A stretch of 53,001 nt of DNA from Opitutales bacterium. GTDB taxonomy: Bacteria; Verrucomicrobiota; Verrucomicrobiia; Opitutales; JABSRG01. Shown here piece after piece: positions 30,124 to 38,066 of this stretch. Position 1 is the stretch's first letter. Each line of letters opens with the position of its first letter. Position numbers and translations under genes: made by a program. Location: NCBI GenBank assembly GCA_013215165.1, contig JABSRG010000017.1, positions 1 through 53,001 on the forward strand, written 5' to 3'. The notes beneath the pieces are model-generated. The model searched no databases, was not told the DNA's origin, and saw nothing but the letters and a program-made list of their open reading frames with translations.

Positions 30124-30819
30124 ATGTCCGAAGACCCAAAGTCTATTCCACCTTCCCGTCATACCCTGGAACACGCCAAGGTAGGTGATGACCATATCCA
30201 GTATATTCATGACCAGTTGCAACGGGAAAAGTCGGAGCCCAGCGAAGGATTCACTCCCGTCCCTATCTTTCTGTTATTTGTTTTTTCCGCGCTCATTTTC
30301 TGGGGCGGTATCTACGTCGAGAAGAATTCTGGCGAGTTTCGCTGGGATGCTTATGATCCTCAGTTTAGTACAAAGGGAATGGCTGTTGTCGAACCGCCTG
30401 ATTATGACTCAGTGGATTGGCTCATGCCACGCGGTGAGCGTATCTATGCCCAATGTGTTGCTTGTCACCAAGCTGATGGCAATGGCATGGCGGGAGCATT
30501 TCCTCCACTTGCGGGGTCGAACTGGGTGACGGGTTCAGAAGAGCTCTTAGCGGGTATCCTTATCAACGGGCTAGTGGGTGAAATTGAGGTCATGGGTAAT
30601 TCCTATAACGGTAATATGCCGGCATTTGGACCTAACGGCACCGGCCTGCGCCCACGGGACATAGCCGCAGTCCTCACCTACATCCGTAGCTCTTGGGGTA
30701 ACGCTGCAGATCCGATCACGGCGACTGAGATGGAAAGCTACATGGCACTTGCTCCCATGCAGCGCTCGGGTCCATGGTCAGGTCCAGAGCTTTTTGAGGC
30801 CTTCGGACCTGTGGAGTAG
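30124..30819 (+). CDS. ccoP: mono-haem membrane cytochrome c in the CcoP position
   Basis: 231 residues. After ~50 cytoplasmic residues comes one membrane helix (IFLLFVFSALIFWGGIYV) and an outer haem domain with one CVACHQADG site and the distal-Met segment GNMPAFG. Standard CcoP carries two haems; this protein has one, so it is a reduced CcoP or a dedicated cytochrome c linking alternative complex III and the oxidase. Last gene of the operon. Its TAG stop is natural because a terminator follows 22 bases later. Confidence 0.88.
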   Translation: MSEDPKSIPPSRHTLEHAKVGDDHIQYIHDQLQREKSEPSEGFTPVPIFLLFVFSALIFWGGIYVEKNSGEFRWDAYDPQFSTKGMAVVEPPDYDSVDWLMPRGERIYAQCVACHQADGNGMAGAFPPLAGSNWVTGSEELLAGILINGLVGEIEVMGNSYNGNMPAFGPNGTGLRPRDIAAVLTYIRSSWGNAADPITATEMESYMALAPMQRSGPWSGPELFEAFGPVE

Positions 30820-30841
30820 ACAGCTATAGGCTTATTTTTCT

Positions 30842-30875
30842 GGCGTTCTCCGAGTTGGATGAACGCCTTTTTTTT
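30842..30875 (+). terminator. intrinsic terminator of the act-cco operon
   Basis: Stem ggcgttc (30842-30848) and gaacgcc (30861-30867), 12-base loop, followed by eight T residues (30868-30875). A strong rho-independent terminator placed just after the CcoP-like gene. Confidence 0.9.
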
Positions 30876-30951
30876 GCTCATTTATATCGAGTTCTAAAGA
30901 CAGATCGTGGTTCAGCGATGTTTGAGTCTAGAGTCTCACCTACATTTTACC

Positions 30952-31923
30952 ATGTCTGCAGCCACTGATCAGAAAAAAGACGGAATCCTGCTTTCGACGG
31001 GAACCAACGAAGTCGAGTTCATCGAATTTTATATCGGGAATAGTAGTTACGGAATCAACGTATCTAAAGTTTAGCGAGTGATCGCCCGGAAAAATATTGA
31101 TATTACCCCGGCCGTCCGGGCGCCGGATGGAGTGATGGGGACGGTATATATTCATGAGAAGGCAGTTGTGCTCATTGATCTGCGCTCGGCCCTCAGACTC
31201 GACGAAGAGCCAGGAGACCCGGAGCGTCAGCTGATTTTGGTTACTTCCTTCAACCAGACAGTTAATGCCTTTCTGATTGATCGTGTGAACAAGATTCACC
31301 GGACTGCTTGGACAAATTTTGATGCCGTTCAGAATGACTATGCTGGCAGTGTCGGCTTTGTTACCGGAACTGTCCGTCTGGACGATCGTGTGGTCGTCAT
31401 ACTCGACCTCGAGCGCCTCATGCTCGACTTTGAACCTCAGCGCGAGGAATCTGGAATGGCGATTCCCAGTCCGGAGCGTGCTCAGAATCGCGAATCTGTG
31501 AAAATCGTATATGCTGAGGATTCTCGGATGATTCGCAATGCCACGATGAAAACGTTGAAGAGCGCAGGCTATCGACAAATCATGACTTTCGATAATGGAG
31601 CGACTGCGCTCGAATATCTCCAGCGCACCTGGGATCATCTAAGTGATGATGGCGGGTCGATACACGACTATGTGGATCTGGTGCTAACCGATATTGAGAT
31701 GCCCAAACTCGACGGCCTTACACTTTGTCGACAGATAAAGGAAAATCAGGCCCACGGCGATAATATACCCGTGATCGTATATTCGTCTTTGATCAACAAA
31801 GAGATGTCTCAACGCTGCAAACAGGTCGGTGCGGCATCTTGGATCTCAAAGCCACGAGGAGATGACATTATTGCGGCTATCGATCAGTATGCTCTCGACC
31901 AGAGTTCGGTAGCAGTCGGATAG
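30952..31923 (+). CDS. CheV-type protein (CheW domain plus response-regulator receiver) with an in-frame TAG
   Basis: From ATG 30952 the frame reads a normal CheW N-terminus (FIEFYIGNSSYGINVSKV), then TAG at 31072-31074, and goes on in the same frame with RVIARKNIDITPAVRAPDGVMG and the rest of a CheW domain. The second half is a receiver domain: acidic pocket AEDSRM, phospho-acceptor Asp at codon 247 (LTDIEMPKLDG) and conserved Lys at codon 300 (SKPRG). CheV proteins couple chemoreceptors to CheA. If TAG stops translation, only a 40-residue peptide, or a truncated form restarting at GTG 31078, is made. It is probably the partner of chemoreceptors such as the one at 5511. Confidence 0.85.
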
Positions 31924-32113
31924 CGCAGTGCTAGAATTTGCTTGAAGACTAGGGATCGAGCGAATTTGCTCTGGCCGATGATTAACACTGTGCCAGTCGA
32001 GTTGCGAGTCCCAGGAGCCACATCTGTGTGGTGGTGGACAGCTTCGTCTTGGCGATGGTGTCGATGAGATGACACTCAAAGTGTGTGCCTTTAGAGCACC
32101 CATCCATTCTGCC

Positions 32114-32146
32114 AAGCCGAAGCCAGATCACCTGCTTCGGCTTTTT
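32114..32146 (+). terminator. intrinsic terminator after the CheV-type gene
   Basis: Ten-base perfect stem, aagccgaagc (32114-32123) and gcttcggctt (32134-32143), with a T-run to 32146. It lies between the CheV-type gene and the methyltransferase gene; apart from it, the 246-base gap shows nothing I can name. Confidence 0.85.
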
Positions 32147-32169
32147 GTTTCTTCAATCTTCCTGCTTCT

Positions 32170-32829
32170 ATGATCGACATGAAAACATTTTCCACGCCTG
32201 ACATCTATCCCATCGAATCTATCGCCTTCCTCGGACGGACCTTTGACGAATATCTTCGTTTCTTTGACCTGCACGACAATGTGCTCGCGTCTCAGAGTAC
32301 ACTCGACGTTTCGGCAGGTCCTTCGTCTTTCGCTGCGGAAGCTTCCCATAGGAATTTCCAAGTGACTGCCTGCGATCCGCTTTATGATCGGACGGCATCA
32401 GCGCTGGGAAGGGTAGGGTCCATGGATGTTGAGTCAGTCTTATCAAAAGCGGCAGAGCAAAAACAGCACTTCAGGTTTTCACATTATTCCTCAATGGAAG
32501 AGGTGTATCGTCTGCGCTATGAAGCTTTGCGTCGTTTTTCTGAGGACTATCCGATTGGACGCGCTTTGGGCCGCTATGTGTGTGCATCGCTGCCGGAGCT
32601 TCCATTTTCAGATGGCAGCTATGATTTGGTGCTCAATGCCCACTTCCTCTTCCTTTACGGCAATCGGTTTGATCCTTCTTTTATTCGGCAATCTCTGAGT
32701 GAACTCCTTCGTGTGAGCCGGGAAGAAGTCCTTATTTATCCTCTCGTTCAGCTCAATGGTGAACGCTATCCTGTGGAGTCTCTCCGGGAGTATTTTGCTT
32801 CGCAGGGAGCGAGGATGACGGTAAAATAG
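32170..32829 (+). CDS. class I SAM-dependent methyltransferase, C-terminus cut by an in-frame TAG
   Basis: 219 residues to the TAG at 32827-32829. The SAM-binding region is LDVSAGPSSFAAE followed by VTACDPLYD, and a motif IV-like LPFSDGSYDLVLNAHFLFLYG lies near residue 145. After the TAG the same frame encodes 18 more residues (LDFEFFSGSNEFLSLTKL), which look like the closing beta-strands of this methyltransferase type (…YEFQ-GGNQML-I). It then stops at TGA 32884-32886, overlapping the phzF-like start by four bases (ATGA). The complete protein would thus be 238 codons. Substrate unknown. Confidence 0.8.
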   Translation: MIDMKTFSTPDIYPIESIAFLGRTFDEYLRFFDLHDNVLASQSTLDVSAGPSSFAAEASHRNFQVTACDPLYDRTASALGRVGSMDVESVLSKAAEQKQHFRFSHYSSMEEVYRLRYEALRRFSEDYPIGRALGRYVCASLPELPFSDGSYDLVLNAHFLFLYGNRFDPSFIRQSLSELLRVSREEVLIYPLVQLNGERYPVESLREYFASQGARMTVK

Positions 32830-32882
32830 CTTGATTTTGAGTTTTTTTCCGGATCTAACGAATTTCTTAGTTTAACAAAACT

Positions 32883-33704
32883 ATGAGCATAGATCAGCGC
32901 TTTCAGGTGATTGATGCCTTTGTCACGGATCGGGCCTTTTCTGGAAATCCAGCTGCTGTCTGTATCTTAGAGAATGTCATTAGCGATGGTCTTCGGCAAA
33001 AGATTGCCTCCCAGTTTAATCTCAGTGAGACGTCGTTTGTCGAAATAATCAGTGCAGATGAAAGCCAGATCTACGCTGATTTGCGCTGGTTCACTCCGGT
33101 CGTAGAAGTCGATCTTTGCGGCCATGCGACCTTAGCAGCAGCCCACTCTATTTTTGAGCGTTATCCCGATGCCGCGTCGATTCATTTCCAGACTCGGAGT
33201 GGTGTGTTAACTGTGGAAGCTGAGGGTGAGTTTCTGAAAATGTCTTTTCCTCAGCTTCAATTTGAGGCCGTAGATTCCGAGAAATTCAACCTATTGGGGC
33301 TTCCCTGTAGAGTAATCGATACATTCGAGGGCATGGATGTCGCCTTGGTCCTTGAGAGTGCTGAGTATGTCAGGTATTGGAACCCGAATCTCGTTGCGGT
33401 ATCATCAGTTACAAAGCGTGGGCTTATCGTTACAGCAGCAGATGATAGTGAGTCACCGCACGATTTTATATCTCGTTTCTTTGCTCCAAGACATGGTATC
33501 GACGAAGATCCGGTAACGGGTTCGGCGCATTGCTGGTTGGCTCCATATTGGTCTCGTATTTTGGGTAAACATCGACTGGTAGCTCTACAAGCTTCGCCTC
33601 GTGGGGGTGTTGTGGATTGCGAAGTGCTAAACAAAAAAATTTGCCTTCGTGGGCGCACCCGAGTGTTCAGCGAAGGAACTGTTTCACAAAAAGTCTTAGC
33701 ATAG
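32883..33704 (+). CDS. PhzF-family isomerase/epimerase
   Basis: 273 residues. N-terminal DAFVTDRAFSGNPAAVC, the catalytic Glu in NLSETSFV near residue 49, 'RWFTPVVEVDLCGHATLAAAH' and the C-terminal DPVTGSAHCWLAPYW are all classical for the PhzF/diaminopimelate-epimerase fold. Members isomerise small amino-acid-derived metabolites; phenazine synthesis is not implied, since no other phz genes are present. The start overlaps, as ATGA, the TGA of the frame continued from the methyltransferase. Its TAG stop is in frame with the next gene, only two codons away. Confidence 0.9.
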   Translation: MSIDQRFQVIDAFVTDRAFSGNPAAVCILENVISDGLRQKIASQFNLSETSFVEIISADESQIYADLRWFTPVVEVDLCGHATLAAAHSIFERYPDAASIHFQTRSGVLTVEAEGEFLKMSFPQLQFEAVDSEKFNLLGLPCRVIDTFEGMDVALVLESAEYVRYWNPNLVAVSSVTKRGLIVTAADDSESPHDFISRFFAPRHGIDEDPVTGSAHCWLAPYWSRILGKHRLVALQASPRGGVVDCEVLNKKICLRGRTRVFSEGTVSQKVLA

Positions 33705-33710
33705 ATAATT

Positions 33711-34265
33711 ATGGCCAAAATATTTCCCGAGATTAGCGACAAGCTTCGCGCATGGATCGAAGAGCAACCGATGTTTTTTGTGGCGACCGCCCCGTTGTCG
33801 GGCGACGGATTCGTAAATTGTTCACCCAAAGGCCTCGATACTTTAAGGATACTCGATAGTGAGACGCTGGCTTATCTGGATCTCACTGGCAGTGGAGCGG
33901 AAACAATAGCTCATATTCAGGAGAACCAGCGTATGGTCATGATGTGGTGTGCTTTTTGGGGACCCCCGCGTATCGCTCGGGTCCATGGAAAGGGTGAGGT
34001 GATCTATCCTGATAGCCCAAAATGGGAGGAATACAGTAAGCATTTCGAGGCAATACCGGGTGCACGTGCTATCATCGTGTTACGTGGCGAACGCATCTCG
34101 GACTCTTGTGGCTATGGTGTTCCTGAGTTTGAACTTAAGGAACAGCGTGAAACTCTAGTGAAATGGGCCGAGCGTAAGGGGCCTGATGGAATCGAGGCCT
34201 ATAACCGGGAGAAGAATACTGAAAGTATTGATGGATTAGCGGCTATGGGCGGTGGCGAAAGTTAG
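33711..34265 (+). CDS. pyridoxamine 5'-phosphate oxidase family protein
   Basis: 184 residues with the split-barrel flavin-binding fold: FVATAPLSGDGFVNCSPKG, TLAYLDLTGSGAETIAHI, RMVMMWCAFWGPPRIARVHGKG. Proteins of this type bind FMN or F420; the true substrate is rarely known. It follows the PhzF-like gene by six bases in the same frame, without a Shine-Dalgarno sequence, so its translation probably depends on the upstream gene. The 3' end overlaps the convergent toxin gene by four bases. Confidence 0.85.
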   Translation: MAKIFPEISDKLRAWIEEQPMFFVATAPLSGDGFVNCSPKGLDTLRILDSETLAYLDLTGSGAETIAHIQENQRMVMMWCAFWGPPRIARVHGKGEVIYPDSPKWEEYSKHFEAIPGARAIIVLRGERISDSCGYGVPEFELKEQRETLVKWAERKGPDGIEAYNREKNTESIDGLAAMGGGES

Positions 34266-34645
34266 CTTTCGATAAGCAGATTCAACCCTGTATGCTCAGA
34301 AAGGTGGCGAAAATCTCGATCCCCGCATATGAGCGTGAGCTTATTATCAAGACAGAATTGGGCTATGAGGCTATCTATTGATCTCGCTTTGAGGCCAAGC
34401 TTGAGTAATTTTAACCGCAGTAGGCCGCTTCTTTTCCAGAACGAAACATCAAGGGTTCGTGTCGGCAGACTATCTACAACCAGCTTGGCTTCAGTGCTCA
34501 AATTTTTCGCACTAAATATTTCTGTAACCACAAAAGGAGGCACGATTAAGGTTTCTTCGCTGATAGAGCGTTCAATAGCCTCCACATCGACGCTGAGCTC
34601 TCCTTGGAAAAATGCAACTAAACTACTGGTGTCTACTGCTATCAT
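34262..34645 (-). CDS. PIN-domain ribonuclease toxin, VapC-like
   Basis: 127 residues with the PIN acidic set: Asp in MIAVDTSSLVAFF, Glu in VVTEIFSA, and the pair SIDSLIAQF and ICGDRDFRHL. VapC toxins cut tRNA or rRNA at specific sites. It overlaps the antitoxin gene by four bases (ATGA), the usual type II toxin-antitoxin arrangement, with the toxin second. Confidence 0.88.
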   Translation of the reverse strand: MIAVDTSSLVAFFQGELSVDVEAIERSISEETLIVPPFVVTEIFSAKNLSTEAKLVVDSLPTRTLDVSFWKRSGLLRLKLLKLGLKARSIDSLIAQFCLDNKLTLICGDRDFRHLSEHTGLNLLIES

Positions 34646-34860
34646 CGACCCTCTCTTGATGAACTGACATCCAATTCTATGCCTGGAAATTTGCCTCTAA
34701 GTTCTCCAAGGCGTTGGTATGCTAGGCTTGCTGCTAGTTTTTCGAGTCCGGCATTTACTGTTTGAGTTACACCCTCTTGCGTGAATTCCTGGGCATTCTT
34801 GAGGAGCTCATCTGGTATTTGAACAGTAATTTTTTTAAATGTTATATCCATGTTTGCCAT
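34642..34860 (-). CDS. VapB-like ribbon-helix-helix antitoxin
   Basis: 72 residues. The N-terminal ITVQIPDELLKNAQEFT followed by GVTQTVNAGLEKLA is a ribbon-helix-helix DNA-binding pattern like that of DUF2191/VapB antitoxins. The C-terminus (GKFPGIELDVSSSREGR) would be the toxin-binding tail. It should neutralise the overlapping PIN toxin and repress the pair. ATG at 34860, with a second in-frame ATG three codons later. Confidence 0.82.
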   Translation of the reverse strand: MANMDITFKKITVQIPDELLKNAQEFTQEGVTQTVNAGLEKLAASLAYQRLGELRGKFPGIELDVSSSREGR

Positions 34861-34907
34861 AATGAAAGCTGGGTTTGATTTATGGTTAATAGACTGGCAT
34901 TTAAATG

Positions 34908-35759
34908 TCAGAGTTTAAGATCTGCTTTGTGCGAGATTTTATCGTCAAACGATGTCCACTGTTCTACCGAGATCGACTCGGGGCGTTGTTGAAGATCGAT
35001 ATTGGCTGATATTAACATCCCCTCGATGTCCTTGATATCGTATTTCCGTGCCAGTGAGCCAATTTGTTTGCGGCGTTGAGTGAATGCAAAGCGTATGAAC
35101 TGCTTTGTTGCGGATTTTAGACTTCGTGGCTGTTCGTGGCGCTGAAGGTGTAAGAGGACCGAGCCGACCTTAGGTGGTGGATAAAAGCACTGAGCGGGAA
35201 CGCGGTGGAGGGCTGTCTTCTCGTAGGCAAGCGCCACGTCGACAGACAGGGCGCCCACGGCTTTCGATCCTTGTGCTGCCGTGAGGCGGTCGGCAGCCTC
35301 TTCCTGTAGCATCAGTGTCATGGAATCTGGCAAGGGCCCGGCAAGTAGAGCGTCCATCCATGGACTGGTGATGGCATAGGGCAGATTCGCCACGACTTTA
35401 AAGGACGCCTTATTTTTGAGTCCCGCAATCGGATCGGCCACAGCGTCGCCTTCTGTCAGGTGAAAGCTTTCAGAATGAGGAACGAGGTGTGTCGAAAGAA
35501 ATTGGAACAGGCGTTTGTCGCGTTCGATTGCATGTATCGTTGCACCTGTCCTCAGTAAGGCTCGAGTCAGGGTGCCTAGGCCGGGACCGATTTCGACGAC
35601 CGTATCTGTGGAACTGACACCTGCCAGATCCAGGGACTTGCGTACGATATTCGCATCTACCAGAAAATTCTGCCCCAGCTTTTTGTTTGGGTCATGGCCA
35701 AGCTCAGCAAGGAGTGAGCGTGTCGAACCTGGGTTCAACAGGGCAAAGGGGTCTTTCAT
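34908..35759 (-). CDS. ksgA: 16S rRNA (adenine1518/1519-N6) dimethyltransferase
   Basis: 283 residues, the usual length for RsmA/KsgA. It shows KLGQNFLVD, the SAM motif VVEIGPGLGTLTRAL, HAIERD and the catalytic motif VVANLPYAITSPW. It dimethylates two adjacent adenines near the 3' end of 16S rRNA late in small-subunit assembly. Its ATG lies two bases after the trpC stop, so the two are co-transcribed. Confidence 0.95.
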   Translation of the reverse strand: MKDPFALLNPGSTRSLLAELGHDPNKKLGQNFLVDANIVRKSLDLAGVSSTDTVVEIGPGLGTLTRALLRTGATIHAIERDKRLFQFLSTHLVPHSESFHLTEGDAVADPIAGLKNKASFKVVANLPYAITSPWMDALLAGPLPDSMTLMLQEEAADRLTAAQGSKAVGALSVDVALAYEKTALHRVPAQCFYPPPKVGSVLLHLQRHEQPRSLKSATKQFIRFAFTQRRKQIGSLARKYDIKDIEGMLISANIDLQQRPESISVEQWTSFDDKISHKADLKL

Positions 35760-35761
35760 GC

Positions 35762-36556
35762 TTAGCAGGCGTGAAAGCCTCGCATCAGCTCTTCAGGGTC
35801 GTCAGCTCGCATCAGAGCTTCCCCGACCAGGATGGCATTCGCTCCAACAGCACTAGCGCGTTCAGCGTCCTCTACGGTGAATATGCCACTCTCGCTCACG
35901 GCAACCACGTCGTCGGGGATCTGTGGGATGATTTCTTCAGAGATCGCTAGATCGGTGACGAATTTTGTCAGGTCTCGATTGTTTACGCCGACAATTTTTG
36001 GTTCAAATTTTAACGCCCGCTCAAGTTCTTCCATTGTATGCACCTCGAAGAGTGCATCTAGCCCGGCTTGTGTGGCGCTGTCGTAGAGCATTTTGATCTC
36101 ATCGTCATTCAGGGCGCGCACGATGATCAAGATACAGCGTGCGCCGGCTTCAGCGGCTTCGACAATTTGGATAGGGTGGACCATGAAGTCCTTGCGTAAG
36201 GCCGGTATCGTTCGTTGGTGAGTCTCTATGAAATCGATCACATCCCAAAGATCGCGTAATGTGCCGGCGAAATATTTTTCATCTGTGAGGACGGAGAGAG
36301 CATCGGCTTCGGCGTTGAGATAGACGCGCGCTTGTTCAGCAGCATCGGCGACCTCTTTAATTTCACCGGCAGAGGGAGATTTTCGTTTGATCTCCGCGAT
36401 AACGGCAAGGCCGTCCTCTCGAACGAGCGCTTTGGCAAAGGAGATACTTGAGCGTTGCATCTCACTCAGCTTGGAAAGCTCGCGATCTGTTATAGGGCGA
36501 ATGCGTGGCGCGACTTCTTTGCGTTTCCACGCCATGATTTCTGCTAATTTGTCCAT
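35762..36556 (-). CDS. trpC: indole-3-glycerol phosphate synthase
   Basis: 264 residues, a complete (beta/alpha)8 barrel: AVIAEIKRKSPSAGEI at strand 1, SVLTDEKYFAGTL, 'ALRKDFMV', VNNRDLTKF, AVSESGIF and ANAILVGEALM. It makes indole-3-glycerol phosphate in tryptophan synthesis. No other trp genes adjoin it. First gene of a unit with ksgA. ATG at 36556 with AAGGA about 16 bases upstream. Confidence 0.95.
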   Translation of the reverse strand: MDKLAEIMAWKRKEVAPRIRPITDRELSKLSEMQRSSISFAKALVREDGLAVIAEIKRKSPSAGEIKEVADAAEQARVYLNAEADALSVLTDEKYFAGTLRDLWDVIDFIETHQRTIPALRKDFMVHPIQIVEAAEAGARCILIIVRALNDDEIKMLYDSATQAGLDALFEVHTMEELERALKFEPKIVGVNNRDLTKFVTDLAISEEIIPQIPDDVVAVSESGIFTVEDAERASAVGANAILVGEALMRADDPEELMRGFHAC

Positions 36557-36643
36557 TTAGAAATTGGGAATTCCTTCTCACGAGTAAAGTTCTGAAAAGC
36601 AACTCGACTAACCTATTTTTATTGAATAAGTTGAAACAAGATT

Positions 36644-37309
36644 GTGAGTGCGATAGAAGATCTCATGGAAACGGTTCGCCGGTTGCGAGCGCCTGACGGA
36701 TGCCCTTGGGATCAAGAGCAGACCCACCAGAGTTTGGCATGCTGCCTCATTGATGAATGCTCCGAGCTTCTTGAGGCAATTGATCACGCCGATATGCCAC
36801 ATATGCGAGAGGAGTTGGGAGATGTTTTGTGTCAAATTGTGATGCATGCACAAATCGCCGAAGAAAACGGTTATTTTGCTTTTGAAGATGTAGCACGCGA
36901 GCTCAATGAAAAACTGGTGCGTCGTCACCCTCATGTGTTTGGAAATGAGGATGCGTTGGATGATTCAGAATCAGTGCTTAAACGATGGGATCAAATCAAA
37001 GCTCTGGAAAAAAATAGGCCAAAACCCAAGGGCATATTTAAAGATCTTCCGCCGCAACTCCCGGCACTGCGGTATGCGGCAGACGTGTTGAAGCAAATTG
37101 ATCGCAATAATATTTCACCTAACGCTAATTTAGTTAGGAATAACATTGAAAAACCCATCTCAAGTGTAGATGAGCATAAAATGGGGGAACATTTATTTCA
37201 GATCGTGGTGAAGTGTAAAGAGGCTGGGATAGATCCTGAGACTGCCCTGCGTTGCTTTACCACACAACTTGTAGAAGAAATCGAATCACGTGCGCGAAAA
37301 ACCGGCTAA
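36644..37309 (+). CDS. mazG: nucleoside triphosphate pyrophosphohydrolase MazG
   Basis: 221 residues from a GTG at 36644; ATG 36665 would cut into the conserved helix. RLRAPDGCPWDQEQTHQSL, the metal-binding EECSELLEA-like DECSELLEAI and REELGDVLCQIV are MazG family signatures. A second, partial repeat occupies the C-terminal half. It hydrolyses non-canonical or excess NTPs to NMP and PPi. The gene overlaps the following metallopeptidase gene by 20 bases. Confidence 0.93.
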   Translation: MSAIEDLMETVRRLRAPDGCPWDQEQTHQSLACCLIDECSELLEAIDHADMPHMREELGDVLCQIVMHAQIAEENGYFAFEDVARELNEKLVRRHPHVFGNEDALDDSESVLKRWDQIKALEKNRPKPKGIFKDLPPQLPALRYAADVLKQIDRNNISPNANLVRNNIEKPISSVDEHKMGEHLFQIVVKCKEAGIDPETALRCFTTQLVEEIESRARKTG

Positions 37310-38063
37310 CCAGCAAGGTTGGACTCAACCAGTGGAACTGATCGTAAATGATGAGACGATCAGAATCCCTGTGGTTTTTCATTTTCACGCTACTGCCAGG
37401 CGATTGAAGTTAAGTGCGAAGAGCATCGAAGATGTGCGGGTAACTGTGCCCCGTGGAGTATCACCGGACGAGGCGATCGGTTTTGTGCGGGAAAATAAAG
37501 CCTGGTTACGCGAGGCTTTAGAAAAGATTCCTGAAGGGCTGTGTCTCTGTGAATACGTGACTGAGCAAGGTTGGATTTCTCTTGAGGGTAAGAAGTGGAA
37601 GATCGTGTTTGAGGATGAGGATCTGGATGAAGAAGGATCGCTTTATAAATTGGACACCGACCAGAAACTGATACGGGTCAATTTGCAGCATGACCATCCG
37701 GCCTGTGATGAGCTGTGGCAGCAAGTCTTGTGGTCAGTGGCAAAGGATTACCTCGTTTCGCGCGTTAGTTATTTGTCTAGGACAGTGAGTCTTCCAGCTC
37801 CGCCAGTGACAGTGCGTGATCAGTCGACACTTTGGGGGAGCTGCTCTAGCCAGGGGCGTATCAACCTGAATTGGCGTTTGATTTTGCTCGAGCCGATCCT
37901 ACAGGACTACGTGATTTATCACGAGTTGGCGCATTTGAGTGAGATGAACCACAGTCGGCATTTTTGGGATCTCCTCCATGTGTATGATTCGAGTGCAGGG
38001 GGGCATGACCGTGAGCTCAATCGGGTCGGCCGCGGCATCATGAATCTCGGTCGCCATTCTTAG
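37290..38063 (+). CDS. YgjP-type (DUF45) metallopeptidase
   Basis: 257 residues from a GTG at 37290. The zinc site YHELAHLSEMNHSRHFW (HExxH-like HELAH plus a third His) and the preceding LWGSCSSQGRINLNWRL match YgjP/WLM-like zinc proteins. In other bacteria YgjP lies near restriction or nucleotide-metabolism genes; its physiological substrate is not established. It overlaps mazG by 20 bases and converges on mnmA, with 3 bases between. TAG stop. Confidence 0.9.
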   Translation: MREKPANQQGWTQPVELIVNDETIRIPVVFHFHATARRLKLSAKSIEDVRVTVPRGVSPDEAIGFVRENKAWLREALEKIPEGLCLCEYVTEQGWISLEGKKWKIVFEDEDLDEEGSLYKLDTDQKLIRVNLQHDHPACDELWQQVLWSVAKDYLVSRVSYLSRTVSLPAPPVTVRDQSTLWGSCSSQGRINLNWRLILLEPILQDYVIYHELAHLSEMNHSRHFWDLLHVYDSSAGGHDRELNRVGRGIMNLGRHS

Positions 38064-38066
38064 GTG

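Noticed and set aside
14379-32886. Global reassignment of TAG to a sense codon
   Set aside because: About thirteen genes in the window end naturally at TAG, several directly before terminators or overlapping neighbours, so TAG works as a stop here.
32883-33704. Phenazine biosynthesis gene
   Set aside because: PhzF-like proteins are widespread epimerase-fold enzymes, and no other phenazine genes are nearby.
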